Assembly (NCBI RefSeq): GCF_000264765.2 | Contig: NZ_CP006664.1 | Coordinates: 372,001-436,000, forward strand | Direction of reading: 5' to 3' | Length of the DNA: 64,000 nt | Source of the DNA: Edwardsiella anguillarum ET080813 | GTDB lineage: Bacteria > Pseudomonadota > Gammaproteobacteria > Enterobacterales > Enterobacteriaceae | In this document: one piece after another, positions 42,286 through 52,516 of the stretch | How positions within the stretch are numbered: the stretch's first letter is position 1 | Layout of the letters: each line of letters begins with the position of its first letter | Made by a program: the position numbers and the translations under genes | The notes under the pieces: model-generated | The model's database searches: none | The model's input: only the letters and a program-made list of their open reading frames with translations | Told to the model about the DNA's origin: nothing

Positions 42286-43546
42286 CCGTCTCTCCTGACG
42301 CGAGGGCTGCCATCACGTGAGCAACCGTATGGAAGGAACCGCAGACCACCACCGTGTCGTCGGCGGCCGCATCGGCCATCGCCTGACGCCAGGCCTGTTC
42401 AACCCCGTCGAACGCCTGGGCGGCGGCGGGCAGATGCGCCGTTAACGCCGAGACCGCCGCACCGCGCGGTCCCTCCAGCGGCGCACAGTACCACTGGTCA
42501 ACCAGCGGCGTCAGGCAGGCCAGCGTACCGGCGATATCCTTGTCCGAGAGCATGCCGATCACCATACGCAGGCGGCCGCGCTGCGGCAGCGCGCGCAGCC
42601 GCTGGGCCAGATAGGCCGCCGCGTGAGGATTGTGCGCGACGTCCAGGATCAGGCGCGGCGCCTCCGACAGCTGCTGAAAGCGCCCCGGCAGCACCGCATC
42701 GCGCAGCCCCTGGCGGATCGCTGCATCATCGACCGGCAGCGGCCCATAACTGAGCGCCGCCAGCGCCGTCGCCGCGTTGGCCAGCGGCACCTGAGGCAGC
42801 GGCAGCCCCTCAACATGGCGCGTGGCATCGTGCCAGCGCCACCCCTGAGCCTCCACGCTGAAATCCCAGTCCGCGCCGCGTCGCAGCAGATGAGCGCCAC
42901 ACGCCTGCGCGGCCGCGCCAATCGAATCCGGCATATCGGGTTCGCCGACCACCGCCGGCGCCGCGCCGCGGAAGATACCGGCCTTCTCACGGCCGATGCT
43001 CTCGCGGGTATCGCCCAGCCAGTCGGTGTGATCCAGCGCGATGCTGGTCACCACCGCGACGCTGGGATCCACGATGTTGGTCGCATCCAGGCGGCCACCG
43101 AGGCCGACCTCCAGGATCACCGCATCCAGCGCCGCCTTCTTAAACAGGTACAGCGCGGCCAGCGTGCCGAATTCGAAATAGGTCAGCGATACGCCGTCGC
43201 GCCCCGCCTCAACGGCGGCGAAGGCGGCGGCGTGCGCCGCATCGTCCAGCTCGCGGTGCTGGATGCGCACCCGCTCACGATAGTGCAGCAGGTGCGGCGA
43301 ACCGTATACCCCAACCCGATAGCCCGCCGCCATCAGGATCGCCTCCAGCGTGCGGCAGGTCGTCCCTTTCCCGTTCGTTCCCGCGACGGTATACACCACC
43401 GGGGCCGGCGTCAGCAAGCCCAGGCGCTGCGCGACGCGGCGCACGCGGTCCAGACCGAGATCGATGGTCTTACTGTGCAGCTGCTCAAGGTAGTCAAGCC
43501 AGGTGGAGAGTGGAGAGGTTGCCAATGGCGTAGGAAGCGTATTCAT
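42275..43546 (-). CDS. folC: Bifunctional dihydrofolate synthase/folylpolyglutamate synthase
   Basis: The 423-aa Mur-ligase-family enzyme (E. coli 422) ligates glutamate to dihydropteroate and extends folate polyglutamate chains. Its P-loop is VAGTNGKGTTCRTLEAIL (residues ~53-70); LEVGLGGRLDATNIVDP and the C-terminal ligase domain LDVAHNPHAA are visible. It follows accD by 147 bases and is translationally coupled to dedD through the overlap. Confidence 0.96.
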   Translation of the reverse strand: MNTLPTPLATSPLSTWLDYLEQLHSKTIDLGLDRVRRVAQRLGLLTPAPVVYTVAGTNGKGTTCRTLEAILMAAGYRVGVYGSPHLLHYRERVRIQHRELDDAAHAAAFAAVEAGRDGVSLTYFEFGTLAALYLFKKAALDAVILEVGLGGRLDATNIVDPSVAVVTSIALDHTDWLGDTRESIGREKAGIFRGAAPAVVGEPDMPDSIGAAAQACGAHLLRRGADWDFSVEAQGWRWHDATRHVEGLPLPQVPLANAATALAALSYGPLPVDDAAIRQGLRDAVLPGRFQQLSEAPRLILDVAHNPHAAAYLAQRLRALPQRGRLRMVIGMLSDKDIAGTLACLTPLVDQWYCAPLEGPRGAAVSALTAHLPAAAQAFDGVEQAWRQAMADAAADDTVVVCGSFHTVAHVMAALASGETGGK

Positions 43547-43693
43547 GCTGTTTTACGTCCCGTAATAAAACCGATTGTGGCGTGTATAGCCGGCCCCAGA
43601 GGGGCGCCGGTTACCGAAGAGGTGCGACGTATGGAATACGCCATACGCCGCATCGGCGGCCTGTGCGGCGCGCCGGAAACACAGACGTAAATA

Positions 43694-44602
43694 TTACGCC
43701 TGTGCGCTGCTTTCCGCGTCAGCAGCCTGTTGGGTACCGTCGCCCAGCGGATCCGGACGGCCAGTCATCTTGGCCACCAGACAGGCCAGCTTATCGCGCA
43801 TCGCCGGACGGCGTACGATCATATCGATAGCCCCTTTCTCCAGCAGAAACTCACTGCGCTGGAAGCCCGCCGGCAGCTTCTCCCGCACCGTCTGTTCAAT
43901 GACGCGCGGGCCGGCGAAGCCGATCAGCGCCTTCGGCTCGGCGATATTGATATCGCCCAGCATGGCCAGACTGGCGGAGACGCCGCCCATGGTCGGATCG
44001 GTCAGCACGGAGATATAGGGCAAACCGCGCTCACGCATCTTGGCCAGCGCCGCGCTGGTCTTCGCCATCTGCATCAGCGACATCAGCGCCTCCTGCATCC
44101 GGGCGCCGCCGCTGGCGGAGAAGCAGATCAGGGCGCAGTTATCCTCCAGCGCCTGTTCAACGGCGCGAACAAAGCGTGAGCCGACCACGGAGGCCATGGA
44201 GCCGCCCATAAAGGAAAACTCAAACGAGGCGGCCACCACCGGCATCCCGTGCAGGGTACCTTTCATCACCACCAGCGCATCTTTTTCGTCGGTCTCTTTC
44301 TGAGCGGCGGCCAGGCGATCCTTATACTTTTTGGAGTCTTTGAACTTCAGGATATCCTTCGGCTCCAGCTCGCTGCCCAGTTCGACGTGGCTGCCGTCAT
44401 CCAGCAGCGTATTCAGACGCATGCGCGCCGTCATACGCATGTGGTGGTCGCACTTGGGGCAGACCTCCAGATTACGCTCCAGCTCGGCGCGGTAGAGCAC
44501 CTGACCACAGCTGTCACACTTGGTCCAGACGCCCTCCGGGATGCTTGCCTTACGGGTTTGAGAGATATTGCTCTTGTTAAGAATGCGTTCAATCCAGCTC
44601 AT
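43694..44602 (-). CDS. accD: Acetyl-CoA carboxylase carboxyltransferase subunit beta
   Basis: The 302-aa subunit (E. coli 304) carries out, with AccA, the transfer of carboxyl from carboxybiotin to acetyl-CoA, making malonyl-CoA for fatty acid synthesis. The N-terminal zinc ribbon has CDSCGQ and CPKCDHH (four cysteines within residues 29-51). The crotonase-like fold includes [15 protein letters not shown]. The zinc domain can also bind its own mRNA in E. coli. Confidence 0.97.
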   Translation of the reverse strand: MSWIERILNKSNISQTRKASIPEGVWTKCDSCGQVLYRAELERNLEVCPKCDHHMRMTARMRLNTLLDDGSHVELGSELEPKDILKFKDSKKYKDRLAAAQKETDEKDALVVMKGTLHGMPVVAASFEFSFMGGSMASVVGSRFVRAVEQALEDNCALICFSASGGARMQEALMSLMQMAKTSAALAKMRERGLPYISVLTDPTMGGVSASLAMLGDINIAEPKALIGFAGPRVIEQTVREKLPAGFQRSEFLLEKGAIDMIVRRPAMRDKLACLVAKMTGRPDPLGDGTQQAADAESSAQA

Positions 44603-44782
44603 CGATGACCTTTCTGTTTGAACCTGGCGGAATGCCAGTCCTCTGCCCCTGCCAAGGAACCAAATGCAAAGACCCAGCCAACGCTGAGCCCGATTTTAGC
44701 CCATGTCTCCCCTTTCTCCAGGCGACGGGCCGCTTTTTTTGACTGGCAGGAACAGACCATAAATGCCGTTCATTAAACCACA

Positions 44783-44820
44783 ACGGTTCGACCGTGTGGA
44801 TAAAAAACTGGTCGAACCGT
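44783..44820. repeat. Inverted repeat between dedA and accD
   Basis: Perfect 10-bp arms ACGGTTCGAC (44783-44792) and GTCGAACCGT (44811-44820) flank an 18-base spacer. It sits between the dedA stop (44865) and the accD start. No T run follows either arm in the minus direction within a few bases, so a protein-binding or leader-structure role is as likely as termination. Confidence 0.7.
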
Positions 44821-44864
44821 GCAGAGTTTACATTTTTTACCCACTTTAGGTGAGCGCAACGCGG

Positions 44865-45530
44865 TTATTTTGTGACCTTATTCCGCCGCGCCTGACGCCG
44901 ATGGCGCCAAATTTCGATCACCCCGGGCAGGATGGAGACCACGATGATCGCCACGATCAGCAGCTTCAGGTTCTCCTGCACCACCGGCACATTGCCGAAC
45001 AGGTAGCCAGCATAGGTAAACAGCAGTACCCACAGCAGGGCCCCGATCACGTTATAGGCGGCGAAGTGACGGTAGGACATATGCCCCATTCCGGCGACGA
45101 ACGGCGCGAAGGTGCGCACGATCGGCACAAAGCGAGCCAGGATAATCGTCTTTCCGCCGTGGCGCTCATAAAACGCATGGGTTTTATCCAGATAGCTGCG
45201 GCGGAACACGCGCGAGCGAGGGTTACTGAACAGCCGCTCGCCGAACAGGCGGCCGATGGTGTAGTTCAGCGCATCGCCCACGATGGCGGCGATCACCATC
45301 AGCAGCACCATCAGGTGCACGTTCAGATCGTTGCTCGGCAGCGACGCCAGCGCGCCGGCGACGAACAGCAGCGAATCACCGGGCAGGAACGGCGTCACGA
45401 CCAGGCCGGTTTCGCAGAACAGGATCAAAAAGAGTATGCCGTAAATCCACACGCCATACTGTGCGACCAGCTGCGCCAGGTGCACATCAATATGCAGAAT
45501 AAAATCAACCATCCACTGTAGGTATTCCAT
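44865..45530 (-). CDS. dedA: DedA family inner-membrane protein
   Basis: This 221-aa protein (E. coli DedA 219) is an undecaprenyl-phosphate/lipid-flippase-type membrane protein of the SNARE-associated family. It has the conserved [17 protein letters not shown] (residues ~40-56) and [17 protein letters not shown] (about 130-146). The ATG at 45530 ([13 protein letters not shown]) has GGAG upstream; the longer start at 45548 is less likely. It lies 14 bases after truA, so is likely cotranscribed. Confidence 0.95.
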   Translation of the reverse strand: MEYLQWMVDFILHIDVHLAQLVAQYGVWIYGILFLILFCETGLVVTPFLPGDSLLFVAGALASLPSNDLNVHLMVLLMVIAAIVGDALNYTIGRLFGERLFSNPRSRVFRRSYLDKTHAFYERHGGKTIILARFVPIVRTFAPFVAGMGHMSYRHFAAYNVIGALLWVLLFTYAGYLFGNVPVVQENLKLLIVAIIVVSILPGVIEIWRHRRQARRNKVTK

Positions 45531-45544
45531 CACGGCTCCGGTTA

Positions 45545-46372
45545 TCAATCGGGTAGAAACAGCGGCCCCATCGGCGGCTGTGGTAGTGCAAATTGCGCCG
45601 GGTAGTCCACGGCGACCAGATACAGCCCGGCCGCCTTGGCGGTCGCCGCCGCCAGGGTGCGATCCCGCCCCGCCAGCAACTCGGCGATCCAGCTTTCCGG
45701 CTGGTTGCCGTACCCCACCTCCAGCAGGCTGCCGACGATATTACGCACCATATGATGCACAAAAGCATTGGCCTTAATATCGACCACCACGTAGGGACCG
45801 TAGCGGTTGACCCTCAGGTGGGAGACATTGCGCCACGGGGTACGCGACTGGCACTGGGCGGCGCGAAAGGCGCTGAAATCGTTCTCCCCCAGCAGCGCCT
45901 GCCCGGCGCGCGCCATGCGCTCGGCGTCCAGCGGCAGATAGCAGTGCGTCACCCCGCTCTGCAGCACCGCCGGACGATAGCGATGATTATAGATGACGTA
46001 GCGATAGCGGCGCGCCGTCGCGCTGAAGCGCGCGTGAAAATCGGGGCTGACATCCTTAACCCAGCGTACCGCGACATCCTTGGGCAGATGGGCGTTGACG
46101 CCCATGGTCCAGGCGCCCTCCTGGCGCAGGGCATGGGTGGTGAAGTGCACCACCTGACCGGTGGCGTGGACCCCGGCGTCGGTACGCCCGGCGCAGAACA
46201 CCGTCACCGGCTCGCTGGCGACGCGCGACAGCGCCGCCTCCAGGCGCGCCTGGACGCTATCGACTTCCCGCTGGCGCTGCCAGCCGGCGTAGCGGCTGCC
46301 GTCGTACTCGATCCCCAGTGCTAGAGTATATTCCGGGCGCGGTATCTGCTCGGTCAACGGTTGCTGCGACAT
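45545..46372 (-). CDS. truA: tRNA pseudouridine(38-40) synthase
   Basis: The 275-aa enzyme (E. coli 270) isomerises uridines 38, 39 and 40 in the anticodon stem. The catalytic aspartate is in [16 protein letters not shown] (about residue 65). [16 protein letters not shown] is the conserved C-terminal motif. The start overlaps the usg stop by one base, so the two genes are probably coupled. Loss of TruA in E. coli affects his-operon attenuation. Confidence 0.97.
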   Translation of the reverse strand: MSQQPLTEQIPRPEYTLALGIEYDGSRYAGWQRQREVDSVQARLEAALSRVASEPVTVFCAGRTDAGVHATGQVVHFTTHALRQEGAWTMGVNAHLPKDVAVRWVKDVSPDFHARFSATARRYRYVIYNHRYRPAVLQSGVTHCYLPLDAERMARAGQALLGENDFSAFRAAQCQSRTPWRNVSHLRVNRYGPYVVVDIKANAFVHHMVRNIVGSLLEVGYGNQPESWIAELLAGRDRTLAAATAKAAGLYLVAVDYPAQFALPQPPMGPLFLPD

Positions 46373-47388
46373 CAGTAGAGATACTCCTGCATCAGGCGCT
46401 CCGCCACCTCCAGCGCCATCAGCGCCCCGCCGAAGCGAACATTGTCCGCCACCGACCAGAACTGCAGGGCCTCCGGCATGCCGTAGTCATTGCGTACGCA
46501 GCCGATGCTCAGATGCGGATTGCCCGAGGCGTCGCCGACCTGGGTCGGGTAGTCATCCTCCTCGCTCAGGCGGATATCGTCCGACTGCGTCAGCCGCTCC
46601 CGCGCCTCCTCGACGCTGAGCGGGCGCAGGGTCTCCAGATGTACGCTCTGGGCATGGCCGTAGAACACCGGCGACTGGATACAGCTGACCGTCAGCGGCA
46701 GCCCGGGCTCCTGCAGCACCTTGCGTACCTGATCCACCAGACGGCGCTCTTCGGTCACGCTGCCCTGAGGATCCGCCAGCAGCGGCAGCAGATTAAACGC
46801 CAGCTGCTTCTGGAACAGGCCCGGCTCGAACGGCATGCCGTTGAGCAGGCGCGCGCTCTGTCCGGCCAGCTCATCCACCGCCGCCTTACCGTAGGCCGAG
46901 GCGGAGAGCAGACAGGTTACGCCAATGCGCGCCAGGCCGATCTCAGCGCTGAGCGGATGGATCGCCGTCAGCAGCTGGCTGGTCAGGCTGTCGGCCACCG
47001 CCACGATATTGCGGTTACGGTACTCCGCCAGCGCATGGGGATTGACCCCCGGAACCACCAGCGGCACGTCCGCCTCCAGCGCAAAGGCATCGCTGCTGTC
47101 GATCACCAGACAGCCGGCGTTGCCGGCGTCCTCGGCGTAGCGCAGCGAGGCCTCGCGTCCGGCGACAAAAAACGCCAGCTGGGCCTGGGCCCAGTCAAAG
47201 GTAGCCGCATCCTGCACCGTCACCTGACGCCCGCCGACGCGCACGCTCTCCCCGGCGCTGCGCTCGCTGGCCAGCAGATAGATCTCCCCCAGCGGAAGAT
47301 CGCGCTGCTGCATCTGCTCCAGCAACGCTTCACCGACGGCGCCGGTTGCCCCCAATACGGCAATATTCCAGCCTTCGCTCATTCTCAT
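46372..47388 (-). CDS. usg: Aspartate-semialdehyde dehydrogenase-like protein Usg
   Basis: The 338-aa product (E. coli Usg 337) shares the ASADH fold: Rossmann motif [16 protein letters not shown] (residues ~9-24) and a dimerisation domain. Where true ASADHs have the catalytic cysteine, the sequence reads [19 protein letters not shown], so the surrounding context is not the usual QNCT. A catalytic role is therefore doubtful, as for E. coli Usg. It lies between pdxB and truA as in E. coli. Confidence 0.93.
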   Translation of the reverse strand: MRMSEGWNIAVLGATGAVGEALLEQMQQRDLPLGEIYLLASERSAGESVRVGGRQVTVQDAATFDWAQAQLAFFVAGREASLRYAEDAGNAGCLVIDSSDAFALEADVPLVVPGVNPHALAEYRNRNIVAVADSLTSQLLTAIHPLSAEIGLARIGVTCLLSASAYGKAAVDELAGQSARLLNGMPFEPGLFQKQLAFNLLPLLADPQGSVTEERRLVDQVRKVLQEPGLPLTVSCIQSPVFYGHAQSVHLETLRPLSVEEARERLTQSDDIRLSEEDDYPTQVGDASGNPHLSIGCVRNDYGMPEALQFWSVADNVRFGGALMALEVAERLMQEYLY

Positions 47389-47436
47389 CCTCTCCCGGAC
47401 GACGGATTACGCCGCCGTCCCTGTCAATGGCCCATC

Positions 47437-47473
47437 AAAAATCGCCAGTCCGCCGCCCGGGCGCACTGGCGAT
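47437..47473 (-). terminator. Terminator after pdxB
   Basis: Stem ATCGCCAGT (47441-47449) pairs with ACTGGCGAT (47465-47473), followed on the minus strand by TTTTTGATG, 17 bases past the pdxB stop. It would limit read-through into usg. Confidence 0.75.
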
Positions 47474-47490
47474 AAGCATCAATTGTCTGC

Positions 47491-48618
47491 TCAGGCGACG
47501 CGGGCGTCAAAGCCCAGCGCCGCCAGCAGCGAGGCGCTGGCGCTATCGTCGCACAGTACCTGCAGCGATGACCACTCGCGGCGCGCCGGATAGTGTTTAC
47601 GCAGGCGATCGAATTCGCCCTCCTGCGCGGCGACGCGGCGCAGCGGCGCATCATCACGGCGCACATCATACACCAGATGCATCAGACGTTTGAGCATCGC
47701 CTGATCGGGCTGACCGTGAACGCGCACGCTGGCGACCGACGGCGGCGGCAGCAGAGAGGCCAGCGCCACCGACTGCGGCTGCCCCAAGAAGGCGCTAAAA
47801 GCCTCAAACACCTGGGTGGTACCACGCGCTTTCCCCTCCAGGCTGTATCCGGCGATGTGTGGCGTCGCGATATCCACCCGGGCCAACAGCGGCAGCGGCA
47901 GCATCGGCTCCGGCTCCCAGACATCCAGCACCACTCGCAGATCCTGCCCCGCCTCCAGCGCCTGCAGCAGCGCCGCATTGTCGACGACGGCGCCGCGCCC
48001 AGCGTTAATCAGGATCCGCCCCGGCGGCAGCCCGCGCAGAAAGTCCGCATCGGCCAGGTGCAGCGTTCGATAGGGACCGCCCTTGTTCAGCGGCGTGTGG
48101 AAGGTAATGATATCCGCCTCGCGCTGCAGATCCGCCAGACTGTGAAAGACCTCGTCGTCACCGCGATCGGCGCGCGGCGGATCGCACAGCAGGGTGCGGA
48201 TCCCCAGCGCGGCGAGGCGGCGCTGCAGCCGGCTGCCCACGTTGCCGACCCCGACGATCCCCACGGTCTTATCGCGCAGCGCAAAGCCGTCTCGCTCCGC
48301 CAGCAGCATCAGGGCAGAAAAGACATACTCCACCACGGCAATGGCGTTACAGCCGGGGGCGGCGGAAAAGCCGATACCGGCCTGCGCCAGCCAGGCCGTA
48401 TCCACATGATCGGTGCCGGCGGTGGCGGTGCCGACAAAGCGAACGCGATGCCCCGCCAGCAGGGCCTGATTGACCGCGGTCACCGAACGCACCATCAGCG
48501 CGTCGGCCCCGGCCAGCGCGCTCTCGGGCAGCGGGCGGCCCCGCACGGCCTGGACCTCACCCAGTCGGCCAAACAGCGCCTCGGCGTACGGCATATTCTC
48601 ATCAACCACAATTTTCAT
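47491..48618 (-). CDS. pdxB: 4-phosphoerythronate dehydrogenase
   Basis: The 375-aa D-2-hydroxyacid dehydrogenase (E. coli 378) oxidises 4-phosphoerythronate in pyridoxal phosphate synthesis. The start is [16 protein letters not shown], the NAD motif [13 protein letters not shown] is near residues 121-133, and the catalytic Arg/Glu/His region includes [17 protein letters not shown] and [16 protein letters not shown] precedes the ATG. Confidence 0.96.
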   Translation of the reverse strand: MKIVVDENMPYAEALFGRLGEVQAVRGRPLPESALAGADALMVRSVTAVNQALLAGHRVRFVGTATAGTDHVDTAWLAQAGIGFSAAPGCNAIAVVEYVFSALMLLAERDGFALRDKTVGIVGVGNVGSRLQRRLAALGIRTLLCDPPRADRGDDEVFHSLADLQREADIITFHTPLNKGGPYRTLHLADADFLRGLPPGRILINAGRGAVVDNAALLQALEAGQDLRVVLDVWEPEPMLPLPLLARVDIATPHIAGYSLEGKARGTTQVFEAFSAFLGQPQSVALASLLPPPSVASVRVHGQPDQAMLKRLMHLVYDVRRDDAPLRRVAAQEGEFDRLRKHYPARREWSSLQVLCDDSASASLLAALGFDARVA

Positions 48619-48723
48619 CTGTTCTCCCCTGCGGCATAGGCAATCGGTTCAGGACGAATTATTCTGCCACCAAATGGACGTGATACCTAACCACAGCCGC
48701 AGCGCAACCTTGGGGACAGCGGC

Positions 48724-48751
48724 AAAAAACAGGCGCCCGGCAGCGGGCGCC
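48724..48751 (-). terminator. Terminator of the scs operon
   Basis: Stem GGCGCCCG/CGGGCGCC (48732-48739 with 48744-48751) with a 4-base loop is followed on the minus strand by TGTTTTTT. It begins 6 bases after the scsD stop, marking the end of the four-gene unit. Confidence 0.88.
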
Positions 48752-48756
48752 CTCGT

Positions 48757-49260
48757 CTAGCCAAACCAGCGCGGCCAATGTAATCGCAGCCACAGGCCAG
48801 GATAACTGCTCCAGCCCGTGGTGACGCCAGTGACGCGCCCCCGGTAGAGGATAATAAATGTTGGCGTAACGCCTATCTGCCAGGAGGCGGCCAGCGCCCC
48901 CTTCGCGTCATTCACCACCGGGAAGCGCAGGCCACGCCGAGCCAGCGCCTGCGTCAGGCTGGCATCGTCGCCGGAGCGCAGCGCCACCGTCACCACATTC
49001 TCCCCCCGCGAGGCCAGGCCGTCGACCGTGGGGCTGGTCACACGGCAAATGCTGCACCAACTGGCCCAGACGTAAATCAATAGCGGCCGCTCCGCGCTCA
49101 GCGCCGTCAGAGAGAGCGGGCGCCCCTCCAGGGTGTGGAGGGTCTCCGGCAGATTCGGGGGCAGGCGGGGCTGCCGCAGATAATCCATTACCCCGGCAGA
49201 GACAGCCAGCAGTACCGCCAGCCATAATACCTGACGTAGCGCACGACGCAGGCGGCTCAT
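48757..49260 (-). CDS. scsD: Membrane-anchored thioredoxin-like protein ScsD
   Basis: This 167-aa thioredoxin-fold protein has an N-terminal membrane anchor (residues ~8-27, VLWLAVLLAVSAGVMDYL) and the redox motif CSIC in VWASWCSICRVTSPTV (around 70-73). It resembles TlpA/DsbE-type reductants facing the periplasm. Salmonella ScsD belongs to the suppressor-of-copper-sensitivity operon. It overlaps scsC by 4 bases. Confidence 0.85.
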   Translation of the reverse strand: MSRLRRALRQVLWLAVLLAVSAGVMDYLRQPRLPPNLPETLHTLEGRPLSLTALSAERPLLIYVWASWCSICRVTSPTVDGLASRGENVVTVALRSGDDASLTQALARRGLRFPVVNDAKGALAASWQIGVTPTFIILYRGRVTGVTTGWSSYPGLWLRLHWPRWFG

Positions 49261-49865
49261 GGCTGCTGTGCCAGCGCGGCCTGAACCGCCTGCTCCAGCT
49301 GCTCATACTCCAGCGCACCGGGGATCAGCTGATTCCCGATAATCATCGTAGGGGTGCCCTCAACCCCCAATGCCTGCGCCAGCATCAGCGTGTCGCGCAG
49401 CTCCTGAATACTCCCCGGCCCGTCCGGCTGTAGCGACCCGTTACCGCTCCGCTGCAATGCCTCCTGCAGGGAGCCCGCCGAATGGTAACCCCGCTTGGAC
49501 ATCAGCGTTCGGTGCAGCGCCAAAAAGCGTTCGGGCTGTTGGCGCCATAGCGTCAACGCCAGCTGCGCGGCGCGGTGTGCGCTCTCGCCTTTGAACGGCA
49601 GAATTTTAATCGCCACCGCCACCTGGGGGTAGCGGCTGACTATCTGCTCCAGCAACGGGTCTAGGCGTTTACAGTAAGGGCAGTTGTAATCCGTAAACAC
49701 CACCAGCGTCAGCTTGGCATCCGCCGCTCCCAGGCGCGGCGTTGCCGGGTTATGGAACAGCAGATCCTGTCCCTGTGACGCCGACGGGGCGCGTATTGAC
49801 GCCAGCGTCGCCAGCAGGAGCACGGCCACGACGGTAAAATAGCGGACACTCTTGATCATTGTCAT
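49257..49865 (-). CDS. scsC: Periplasmic DsbA/DsbG-like thiol oxidoreductase ScsC
   Basis: The 202-aa protein has a signal peptide (residues ~1-29) and a DsbA-like fold with motif CPYC in FTDYNCPYCKRLDPLLEQ. The cis-proline loop appears as GVEGTPTMIIGNQ, with Thr before the cis-Pro, a common DsbA-family arrangement. In Salmonella and Proteus, ScsC is a copper-binding disulfide reductase/isomerase reduced by ScsB. It lies 3 bases past the scsB stop. Confidence 0.87.
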   Translation of the reverse strand: MTMIKSVRYFTVVAVLLLATLASIRAPSASQGQDLLFHNPATPRLGAADAKLTLVVFTDYNCPYCKRLDPLLEQIVSRYPQVAVAIKILPFKGESAHRAAQLALTLWRQQPERFLALHRTLMSKRGYHSAGSLQEALQRSGNGSLQPDGPGSIQELRDTLMLAQALGVEGTPTMIIGNQLIPGALEYEQLEQAVQAALAQQP

Positions 49866-49868
49866 CGG

Positions 49869-51875
49869 TTACTCCTTGGCCGCCGCCAGCTGATCCAGCA
49901 GCGACTGGCGATCGAGTAGAGGGGAAAGCGTGATGCCCTGCGGCAGCGCCGGACCATAGATTTGATTAAAGGGAATGGCCACGGCGCCGCGCTGGCGCAT
50001 AAACGCCTCCAGCGATGCCGAGGGCAATGTCCAGTCCCCGCGCAGCGCGACCACATCGTCAGCACGCAGGGCCCGCTGGACATCATCTCGCAGTAATACA
50101 TTGATTTTATTTGCTTTACAGGTCACACACCAATCGGCCGTCACATCGACAAAGACCCGCTTACGCTGCGCCAGCGCCTGCCTCAATGCCGGCTCGCTAA
50201 GGGGTTGCCAGACCACGCTATCCTGCAGCGGCGTCAGCGCACTGCCCCAATACATCACGCCGGGAACCCAGACCAGCATGGCCCCGGCCGCCAGTGCGGC
50301 GATAAATCCCCGCCGGCCATAGCGCCACAGGGCCAGCCCGAGCAATGAAAGCGCCACCAGCGCCATCAGCCAGGTTACGCGGGGCCAGCCGATGTGCACC
50401 GCGAGCAGCGACAGCAGCCACAGCGCAGACGCCAGCATGAGCAGGCCCAGGAACAGACGCAGGTGTAACATCCAGCGCCCGGGGCGGGGAAGACGCCGCG
50501 CGACGCCCGGCCACATGGCGACGGCCAGCCAGGGCACGCTCATTCCGACCCCCAACGCCAAAAAGACCAGCCACAGCTGGGCCAGCGGGGCCGCCAGAGC
50601 AAAGGCCAGCGCCGTTCCCATAAACGGCGCAGAGCACGGCGTCGCCAACAGGGTCGCCAGTATGCCTTGCCAGAAATGGCCGACGGAGCGCCCCGCCAGG
50701 CGGGTCATCAGCGGGCTGGAGAGCGTAATGGTGAAAAAGCCGAAGAGATTGGCGGCAAACAGCAGGGTGACCAGCATCATCAGCGCGAGAAACCAGGGGC
50801 TTTGAAACTGAATTCCCCAGCCGACGGCCTGCTGGCTCAAGCGTAGCCCGCTCATCAACGCCGCCAATAGCGCAAAAGCGCTGATTATCCCTGCGGCGGA
50901 CAGCAGAAACTGGCGGCGCAGCCCCCGAACATCGGCGGCCGGGACATGCAATACGCTCCCCAGTTTCATCGCCAATACCGGCAGTACGCAGGGCATCAGA
51001 TTCAGGATGAGCCCCCCGGCCAACGCCAGCGCCAGTGCACCGAACAGCGTTAGCGTGGACTCCCCGCGGGGCGGAGCCACGCTGCCAGTGATCGGCGTCA
51101 CCGACAGCTGACGCGCAACGCCATCATCGCTGAGCAGCAGGTTCAGCGGCGTACCGCGCAAGTCAGGAGCCTTCCCCTGCCAGCCATCGCTCACCGCAAC
51201 CCGGGCATACAGCCAGTCCCCCTCCTGCCACAGGCGCGGCGCGGCAAAGTCGGCCCCCTCCGGCGCATCCACGAACAGCGCTGGTAAACGCCAGCCGCCG
51301 GGTCGCGCGGCGCGCAGGGTCAATTCCCCCGGCACATAGGCCGCCGCCACCTGAGTGACGACCCCGCTAGTCAGCGGTAGCGCGCCCTCTGCCCGCGCCA
51401 GCGTATGGCGAAAATCCACCGGCGGCGCGGCCGCCAAATCCAGATCGAAGGCGTAATCACTCAGCACGCACACCGTACTGCAGACCGGCAGCGTCAGTAC
51501 CCCCTGTAAGCGCGGGGCGTTCGTACGTAAGCGGATAGGGAAGATAACATTCTGCAGGTAGCCCTGCGCCGAGAGGCCGGCAACGTCAAAACGCTGCGGA
51601 ACCGGCCAGCGCCAGTCCACCCCGTCCAGCGCAGTGCGCCAGCGGATCTCCGGCGCGACGCCCCCCTCGCCCGGGGAGCGCCAGTAGGTTTTCCAGCCCG
51701 GCGCCAGCGCCACCTGCACCACCAGATCCACGCGATCCGATGCCTGACGCGCGGCGCTGAAGCGAACCTGTGCATGGCCGTTGCCATCACCGCTCAGCCA
51801 GCCGCTGTCGGCCGCCCATACGCCGGGCAGCCAGAGGCACAGGCAGAACGCCAGCGCCCGAAAAATAAAAGCCAT
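49869..51875 (-). CDS. scsB: DsbD-like thiol transporter ScsB
   Basis: This 668-aa membrane protein has an N-terminal periplasmic domain (signal peptide 1-21, cleavage after WA; then to ~270), eight or so transmembrane helices (CVLPVLAMKLGSVLHV with a membrane cysteine, and LLATPCSAPFMGTALAF with another), and a C-terminal thioredoxin domain with CVTC in TADWCVTCKANKINVLL. It moves reducing power from cytoplasm to periplasm for ScsC and ScsD. It is the largest gene of the scs operon. Confidence 0.9.
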   Translation of the reverse strand: MAFIFRALAFCLCLWLPGVWAADSGWLSGDGNGHAQVRFSAARQASDRVDLVVQVALAPGWKTYWRSPGEGGVAPEIRWRTALDGVDWRWPVPQRFDVAGLSAQGYLQNVIFPIRLRTNAPRLQGVLTLPVCSTVCVLSDYAFDLDLAAAPPVDFRHTLARAEGALPLTSGVVTQVAAAYVPGELTLRAARPGGWRLPALFVDAPEGADFAAPRLWQEGDWLYARVAVSDGWQGKAPDLRGTPLNLLLSDDGVARQLSVTPITGSVAPPRGESTLTLFGALALALAGGLILNLMPCVLPVLAMKLGSVLHVPAADVRGLRRQFLLSAAGIISAFALLAALMSGLRLSQQAVGWGIQFQSPWFLALMMLVTLLFAANLFGFFTITLSSPLMTRLAGRSVGHFWQGILATLLATPCSAPFMGTALAFALAAPLAQLWLVFLALGVGMSVPWLAVAMWPGVARRLPRPGRWMLHLRLFLGLLMLASALWLLSLLAVHIGWPRVTWLMALVALSLLGLALWRYGRRGFIAALAAGAMLVWVPGVMYWGSALTPLQDSVVWQPLSEPALRQALAQRKRVFVDVTADWCVTCKANKINVLLRDDVQRALRADDVVALRGDWTLPSASLEAFMRQRGAVAIPFNQIYGPALPQGITLSPLLDRQSLLDQLAAAKE

Positions 51876-51927
51876 CGTTTTTCTCCATAAATAAGCCTAG
51901 ACCAGGACCCAACAAACCGGTCTGGCG

Positions 51928-52287
51928 TTATTCGTGGAAGATACACAGGCGTAAGTGTAAACGCCGCTGAGGCGGGGAGAGCGCCGGGGGCGGCGCGGTA
52001 AAAAAACGGGCGGGCGGGCATAGCGGGCAAAGCAGCAGCGCCAGGAAAGCCCACGGAACAGCCCCCAGGTGCTCCAGCGGCGGCGCGGACAGCAGCATTT
52101 TGGCCCGCAGGGCACAGTGCGCGGACGGGGCGTCGTTATCCTCCGCTCCGGGCGCAGCCATGCTCTGGGCCGAGAGCGACGGCGGGGCGCCCAGCGGCTG
52201 TAGCCCGGCTATCCGCTGGGCGGTACACACCGCCACCAGCAGGCACACCAGCGCTAAAAAAAACTTTGCCGCCCGACTATGCTGCAC
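51928..52287 (-). CDS. scsA: ScsA-like small membrane/periplasmic protein
   Basis: The predicted product is 119 aa from the GTG at 52287, which has GGGAG eight bases upstream; a longer GTG start at 52308 is possible. An N-terminal hydrophobic segment (KFFLALVCLLVAVCTAQRIAG) is followed by a low-complexity Ala/Pro middle with two cysteines, a second hydrophobic stretch, and a basic end RLHLRLCIFHE. Position as the first gene of the operon and length (~120 aa in Salmonella) support ScsA. Sequence resemblance beyond AQR(I/L)AGL is weak. Function is undetermined beyond the link to copper and redox stress tolerance. Confidence 0.68.
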   Translation of the reverse strand: MQHSRAAKFFLALVCLLVAVCTAQRIAGLQPLGAPPSLSAQSMAAPGAEDNDAPSAHCALRAKMLLSAPPLEHLGAVPWAFLALLLCPLCPPARFFTAPPPALSPPQRRLHLRLCIFHE

Positions 52288-52516
52288 GCGATCCGCTCCC
52301 TTTGTCACCCACGGTTATCTTACCGTTCCGGCGCTATTTCACAATCATCATCCCGGGCAGCCGCCGGGGGATAGCACGGATTGTCATCCGCAGCCAAAAG
52401 GGGCATGGTATTGACCTTTCCCGGTAAGGACGACGGGGACACCCCGCTGCCGCCCTACCGACCATCTATCTTGGTTATGCACCGCTCCCGCATTCAGCAA
52501 CAGGACTCAGCCCGGC

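Noticed and set aside
46318-47475. A 385-codon plus-strand ORF across usg
   Set aside because: It is antisense to usg and reaches into truA and the pdxB terminator; no domain is recognisable.
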